From Treponema sp. (GTDB lineage: Bacteria > Spirochaetota > Spirochaetia > Treponematales > Breznakiellaceae), in the NCBI GenBank assembly GCA_031273835.1, contig JAISRD010000088.1, positions 1 to 24,965 on the forward strand: a stretch of 24,965 bases of DNA, given 5' to 3'. The translations under genes were made by a program, and so were the position numbers. The notes below the pieces were generated by a model. It ran no database searches, was not told where the DNA came from, and saw only the letters and a program-made list of their open reading frames with translations. Positions within the stretch are counted from its first letter, which is position 1; each line of letters starts with the position of its first letter. Shown here one piece after another: positions 21,477-24,965 of the stretch.

Positions 21477-24314
21477 TTATCCGGCAGGCGGCGGGGGAAG
21501 TTCCCTTCCCCCTTCGCTTTCTACCTCTTCTTCCTCAAAGAGCTCTTCTTGGGCGGACCTTTTCTCAAAAACTTCCTCATGTTCCAGCCGTATGGAGACC
21601 ATCTTGGTAATCCCCGACTCTTCCATGGTAACCCCCAGGAGGGTCCGCGCGCCGGTAACGGTTTTTTTGTTATGGGTGATTACGATAAACTGGCTTGAGG
21701 CGCCGAATTCCCGCAGGAGCTGTACAAAGCGGACCACGTTGTTTTCATCCAGGGCCGCGTCAATTTCGTCCAGCAGGCAGAAAGGCGAGGGTTTTACAAT
21801 GTAGGTGGCAAAGAGCAGGGCCACGGCGGTCATGGATTTTTCACCCCCCGAAAGCAGGGTGATGTTTTCGAGCTTTTTCCCCGGAGGCTGGGCGAAGATA
21901 TCAATCCCCGATTCCAGGACATGATCGGGATCGGTCAGGTGCAGTTCCGCCCGGCCGCCGCCGAAAAGACGGCGGAACATATTGTGGAAATTCTTCTTTA
22001 TCTTATTGTAGGAGGCGAGGAACAGTTCCGAGGACTCCTCCCGTATTTCCGCGGTCATGCTCTTCAGGTCCGAACGGGCCTTTTCCAGGTCCGCAAGCTG
22101 GCCGGAAAGAAATTCAAAGCGTTCCCTGGTTTCGGAAAATTCCTCCGGGGCCATGAGGTTTACCGAACCCAGGCCCTTGAGGTTCCCCCTGGCCCCGGAA
22201 AGCTTTTCCCGCAGGTCTGCGGGGGAGGCGGAGATGGTGAAGATACGCTCCTCGAATTCCAGGAGCTCCCGGGAGTGGGTTTCCCTAAAATTGTCCTGGA
22301 TGTTTTTTATTTCCGTTTCGATCTGAACCAGATCTCGGTGTATCTTTTCCAGAGATTCCTGAACCTTTGCCATATCGGCGCTGCGCTTTTTAAGGCTTTC
22401 CTGCTTGCCTGCGGCGTCGCCGTTTTTAGCCCTGATGTCCTTTTCAAGCTTTTCAAGTTCCCCGGCAAGTTCCAGGCCCCGTTTTTCAAGGCCCCTTACG
22501 GCCCTCTCCGTGTCGGCGATCTGTCCTGAAAGTTCCTCAAGATGCAGGCGGTCCTGGGCAAGCTCATCCTGTATCTGTCTGCGGAGCAGTTCCTGGCCGG
22601 TAAGCTCCCGCCTGAGCAGCCGGGCCTGTTCTTCCGCCGCCTTGGCCTGGGTATCCATCCGGGCCCGGCTTACCCGCAGTTCTTCCAGGGTGGTACGGTA
22701 CTGGTCGATTTTAAGGGACAGTTCCCCGTTGTCCCGGCGCAGGCCGGCAATCTCTTCCCGCAGGGAAACAAGTTCCGCCGCGGCGGCCCTTATCTTTGCG
22801 TCCAATTCCCACTTCCGGGTAATAATGCCCTGGGGGGCGACGAATTCGTCGATAAACGCCGGGGCGCTCTTCCGGTACCGTTCAAAGAGGAGCAGGGCTT
22901 CGCCTGAAAGGGCGGCGGCCCGGGCCAGGGCCCCCGGAGGCGCTCCCGAGGCGGTCCCCTCCGCGCCGAGGGTCTCCGTCAGCAGGGCCTGTAATTCGTT
23001 CAAGAGCCCCGCCATGGCGGCCTCGTTGTTCTGCCTGTCCTGGGCGGAATAGCCCGCCTCTTTGAGGCCCGCGTCCAGGGCGGCCACAATGTCGTCGGTG
23101 ATCACCGCCAGGTCCTTTTCCAGATCCGAGCGTCCCGCCTCGACCCGTTTTATTCCCCCCTCTTTTTCCCGCACAAGCCTGTCGTTTTCCACTATCCGCG
23201 CCGAGGCAAGCCGTATGCTCTCCTCAAAGGAGGCGATATTTGCCTCTATGCCGGCCACCTGCTTGAGGAGTTCCTTAACCACATTGTCCTGTTCTCCGGC
23301 GTCGGCGGAAAGTTCCTGTATTTTAAGCCCCACTCCCCGCTCACGGTCCTCGTTCCGGGCGATCTTTATGCTGATCTGGCCGTGCTGGCCCGAGAGGAGC
23401 CGTCCCTCTTTTTCGCGGGCGTTCTTTTCCACCGAAAGGCCGTAACTGTTTTTCTGGTACTCCACGAGCTTTTCTTCCAGGGAATTGACGGTGTCGAGAT
23501 TTTCTTCCAGGGACCGGGAAAGGGCGTCAATTTCCGAGCGCAGGGCGTCCCTGGAGGCGGTACGTTTTTTTAGGTCCTCCCCCCTGCCGTCCCTGTCATA
23601 GCGGAACTGCTTAAGTTTAAGGAGCTGGATATCCAGTTCCAGCCGGAAAATCTCCTCCCGCAGGGTCCGGTACTTGAGGGTTTTTTCCGACTGGTGCTTC
23701 AGGCTGTCGTAGGAACGCTTTACCTCCCCCAGTATGCCGCCGATCTGGCGCATATTCTCTTCGGTCTTTTCCAGCTTCCGCTCCGCCTCGGCGGTACGGA
23801 CCTTATAACGGGTAATCCCCGCCGCTTCCTCGAAGAGATAACGCCTTTCCTCGGGCTTGCTGGAAAGGATCTGGTCGATCTTCCCCTGTTCCATCACCGA
23901 ATAGGCGGCCTTCCCCACCCCGGTATCCCAGAACAGTTCCCGCACTTCCTTAAGCCGTACCAGACTCCCGTTGATGAAGTATTCGCTTTCCCCCGAACGG
24001 TAGAGCCGCCGCCTGATCTCCACTTCGCTCATAGCCAGGGGAAGAAGCCCCTCTTCGTTGGACAGGGTCAGGGTTACCTCCGCCACATTGAGGGGCTTGC
24101 GGTTCTCCGTACCGTTGAAGATCACGTCCTCCATTTTTTCCGCCCGCAGGGTCTTGGCGGCCTGTTCGCCCAGAACCCACTTAACCGCGTCGACCACATT
24201 GGACTTGCCGCAGCCGTTGGGCCCCAAAAGGGCGGTAATACCATCGGCAAATTCTACCGTGGTACGGTCAGCGAAGGACTTAAAACCGAAAATATCCAGA
24301 CGTTTCAGGAACAT
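21477..24314 (-). CDS. smc: SMC chromosome-segregation ATPase with reduced hinge
   Basis: 945 residues from the ATG at 24314; bacterial SMC is usually about 1150-1190. SMC dimers entrap DNA and extrude loops with ScpA/ScpB. The N-terminal head has FLKRLDIFGFKSFADRT, Walker A GPNGCGKSN, and the Q-loop. The C-terminal head has the signature LLSGGEKSM and Walker B CLLDEIDAALDE, then ITHNKKT. Coiled-coil arms run from about 150-440 and 512-750. Between them, where a hinge of about 150 residues is expected, only some 65-70 residues are found, including an Ala/Gly/Pro-rich stretch and FIDEFVAPQGIITRKWELD. The last 20 residues are very acidic then proline-rich. An in-frame start 54 bases upstream is less likely because the family begins at MFLKRL. 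No Shine-Dalgarno is seen. Confidence 0.95.
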   Translation of the reverse strand: MFLKRLDIFGFKSFADRTTVEFADGITALLGPNGCGKSNVVDAVKWVLGEQAAKTLRAEKMEDVIFNGTENRKPLNVAEVTLTLSNEEGLLPLAMSEVEIRRRLYRSGESEYFINGSLVRLKEVRELFWDTGVGKAAYSVMEQGKIDQILSSKPEERRYLFEEAAGITRYKVRTAEAERKLEKTEENMRQIGGILGEVKRSYDSLKHQSEKTLKYRTLREEIFRLELDIQLLKLKQFRYDRDGRGEDLKKRTASRDALRSEIDALSRSLEENLDTVNSLEEKLVEYQKNSYGLSVEKNAREKEGRLLSGQHGQISIKIARNEDRERGVGLKIQELSADAGEQDNVVKELLKQVAGIEANIASFEESIRLASARIVENDRLVREKEGGIKRVEAGRSDLEKDLAVITDDIVAALDAGLKEAGYSAQDRQNNEAAMAGLLNELQALLTETLGAEGTASGAPPGALARAAALSGEALLLFERYRKSAPAFIDEFVAPQGIITRKWELDAKIRAAAAELVSLREEIAGLRRDNGELSLKIDQYRTTLEELRVSRARMDTQAKAAEEQARLLRRELTGQELLRRQIQDELAQDRLHLEELSGQIADTERAVRGLEKRGLELAGELEKLEKDIRAKNGDAAGKQESLKKRSADMAKVQESLEKIHRDLVQIETEIKNIQDNFRETHSRELLEFEERIFTISASPADLREKLSGARGNLKGLGSVNLMAPEEFSETRERFEFLSGQLADLEKARSDLKSMTAEIREESSELFLASYNKIKKNFHNMFRRLFGGGRAELHLTDPDHVLESGIDIFAQPPGKKLENITLLSGGEKSMTAVALLFATYIVKPSPFCLLDEIDAALDENNVVRFVQLLREFGASSQFIVITHNKKTVTGARTLLGVTMEESGITKMVSIRLEHEEVFEKRSAQEELFEEEEVESEGGRELPPPPAG

Positions 24315-24409
24315 GAGTTTTTCCAGTGTATCACAAAGGAGAAGGCCGCGGAAAGAGGAGGATAGCATGCATCACAAAACCCATAAAGCTTTGGGTGATT
24401 AAAATACCG

Positions 24410-24443
24410 TTGATAAAAAAGCCCCTTTGGGGGCTTTTATCAA
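24410..24443 (-). terminator. Intrinsic terminator after the tRNA-Cys fragment
   Basis: Near-perfect inverted repeat: on the minus strand TTGATAAAAGCCCCC, loop AAA, GGGGC, then TTTTTTATCAA. It begins at the base following the tRNA discriminator, which is where a tRNA gene's own terminator sits. It also has a T-run on the plus strand and could act in both directions. It separates this end from smc. Confidence 0.85.
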
Positions 24444-24484
24444 GGTGCCGGACGGAATCGAACCGTCGCATAAAGGTTTTGCAG
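24443..24484 (-). other. 3' half of tRNA-Cys (GCA), likely attachment site
   Basis: Read on the minus strand, the segment starts with the anticodon loop CTGCAAA (anticodon GCA at 24482-24480). Then come stem 3' strand ACCTT, variable loop TATGC, and a perfect T arm (GACGG, TTCGATT, CCGTC). It ends with acceptor strand CGGCACC and discriminator T73, the cysteine identity base. All lengths are canonical. The preceding bases (TCGGA) cannot pair with ACCTT and there is no D arm, so the 5' half is absent. A 3' tRNA fragment starting at the anticodon loop and ending at the native terminator is the typical remnant left at the far end of an element integrated by a tyrosine recombinase. The intact gene would then lie at the other end of the element, outside the window. 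Confidence 0.7.
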
Positions 24485-24575
24485 TCCGAGTTTTTATGGC
24501 ACCAGTACGTGTCAGGCGTAGTCAACCCCTATAAATACACTACAACAATATGGAAGAAACATCAAGTAAAAAATC

Positions 24576-24636
24576 TCCTGAAACGTCCTGACATTTCCTG
24601 AAAAATCGATTTTGGCTACTGTACCGAGGCTACTGT
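24576..24636. repeat. Short direct repeats beside the att-like site
   Basis: Three tandem decamers start at 24576, 24586 and 24596, each beginning TCCTGA, a spacing of one helical turn. They are followed by GGCTACTGT twice (24614-24622 and 24628-24636). Such phased repeats next to an attachment core resemble integrase arm-binding sites; this is inference. Confidence 0.45.
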
Positions 24637-24965
24637 TAGACCTTCCAGGCCCGGACTACCTTTTCCCAATGCCCCGAAAACGGTTCTTTCCGGTAAAGGG
24701 TAACGTAAACAGGCATAAGGAAACCCTTGATAGCTGCCATAACAGCCGGGAAGTCCTTATCCAAGACAACACCTAATCTTCGCTGAAAAGCCTTCCATTG
24801 GGTCTGCTTGTCAGGCAACACGGGAAAGGTATCTTTGAATATGGTAGGTACTTCCGGCATCTCAGTTTTCCGGCGTTCAAAAGTTTGGGCGATGGCTTCA
24901 TACAACGTGGAACCTTCAAAATCGAAGGCGCTGCAAAGTTCGTAGATGTCATAAAAGTCTTTCAT
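24636..24965 (-). CDS. AbiEii/AbiGii-type nucleotidyltransferase toxin, C-terminal part
   Basis: The last 109 or so codons of a minus-strand gene whose start lies beyond the right window edge; the Met at the edge is internal. The segment MKDFYDIYELCSAFDFEGST, then YEAIAQTFERRKTEMP and QWKAFQRRLGV, matches the C-terminal region of AbiEii-family toxins, which use an N-terminal nucleotidyltransferase domain (not visible here). These are the toxin half of AbiE abortive-infection or toxin-antitoxin pairs; the antitoxin AbiEi is normally encoded just upstream, so outside the window. Base composition is visibly less GC-rich than the genes to the left. It ends about 150 bases from the tRNA-Cys fragment, fitting cargo at the edge of an integrated element. 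Whether it is intact cannot be judged. Confidence 0.75.
   Translation of the reverse strand: MKDFYDIYELCSAFDFEGSTLYEAIAQTFERRKTEMPEVPTIFKDTFPVLPDKQTQWKAFQRRLGVVLDKDFPAVMAAIKGFLMPVYVTLYRKEPFSGHWEKVVRAWKV

Noticed and set aside
24443..24503. Complete tRNA-Cys gene
   Set aside because: Only about 60 bases, no D arm, and the 5' anticodon stem does not pair; at best a decayed copy.
24326..24601. Plus-strand ORF of 91 codons across the terminator and tRNA fragment
   Set aside because: It reads through a terminator and a tRNA fragment, lacks a family match, and has no convincing ribosome site.
1..24965. CRISPR array, insertion sequence or rRNA
   Set aside because: No regularly spaced repeats, transposase motifs or rRNA-like sequence were seen.

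Overview
The window looks like a chromosomal segment of a spirochaete, most likely a Treponema-type, fermentative, gut-associated organism. This is inference. It rests on an [FeFe]-hydrogenase maturase (hydG), a short SMC protein without a recognisable hinge, the cluster murG-cvpA-holB-sensor kinase-NtrC-type regulator (an order I recall from treponemes but could not check), and a high-GC, tightly packed layout. No rRNA operon or CRISPR array is visible.

Layout, left to right. (1) 1-734: 3' part of a TPR-repeat protein (+). (2) 792-2465: hydG (-) and an unusual leader holding a promoter, a short leader ORF, and mutually exclusive antiterminator and terminator stems. (3) 2466-8015: minus-strand operon murG > cvpA > holB-like clamp-loader subunit > soluble PAS histidine kinase > sigma-54 response regulator, with all junctions overlapping. 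(4) 8148-11991: minus-strand gltX > rocF (arginase) > xth (exonuclease III) > rhomboid protease, with overlapping junctions except before xth, which has its own promoter-like sequence. (5) 12038-13765: GH13 oligo-1,6-glucosidase-like enzyme (+), divergent from gltX. (6) 13775-17298: clpS > clpA > aat (-), an N-degron proteolysis module: Aat makes primary destabilising N-termini, ClpS recognises them, ClpA unfolds for ClpP. (7) 17434-21473 (+): an M20-like protein lacking most metal ligands, overlapped by gpgS (glucosyl-3-phosphoglycerate synthase), then an acyl-CoA synthetase. (8) 21477-24314: smc (-). (9) 24410-24965: a terminator, a 3' half of tRNA-Cys with no 5' half, small direct repeats, and the C-terminal end of an AbiEii-type toxin gene running off the window. 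I read this end as the junction of an integrated element lying to the right.

A pattern across the window: genes that open transcription units (murG, xth, gltX, the GH13 gene, clpS, probably smc and the M20-like gene) have no clear Shine-Dalgarno but carry a TATACT-like hexamer 6-10 nt before the start codon, which suggests leaderless or near-leaderless mRNAs. Genes inside operons (cvpA, the regulator, clpA, gpgS) have good Shine-Dalgarno sequences.

The observations most worth a second look are the hydG attenuator-like leader, the SMC without a normal hinge, the degenerate M20 protein coupled to gpgS, the tRNA-Cys attachment-site remnant next to AbiE, and the recurring start-proximal -10 boxes.
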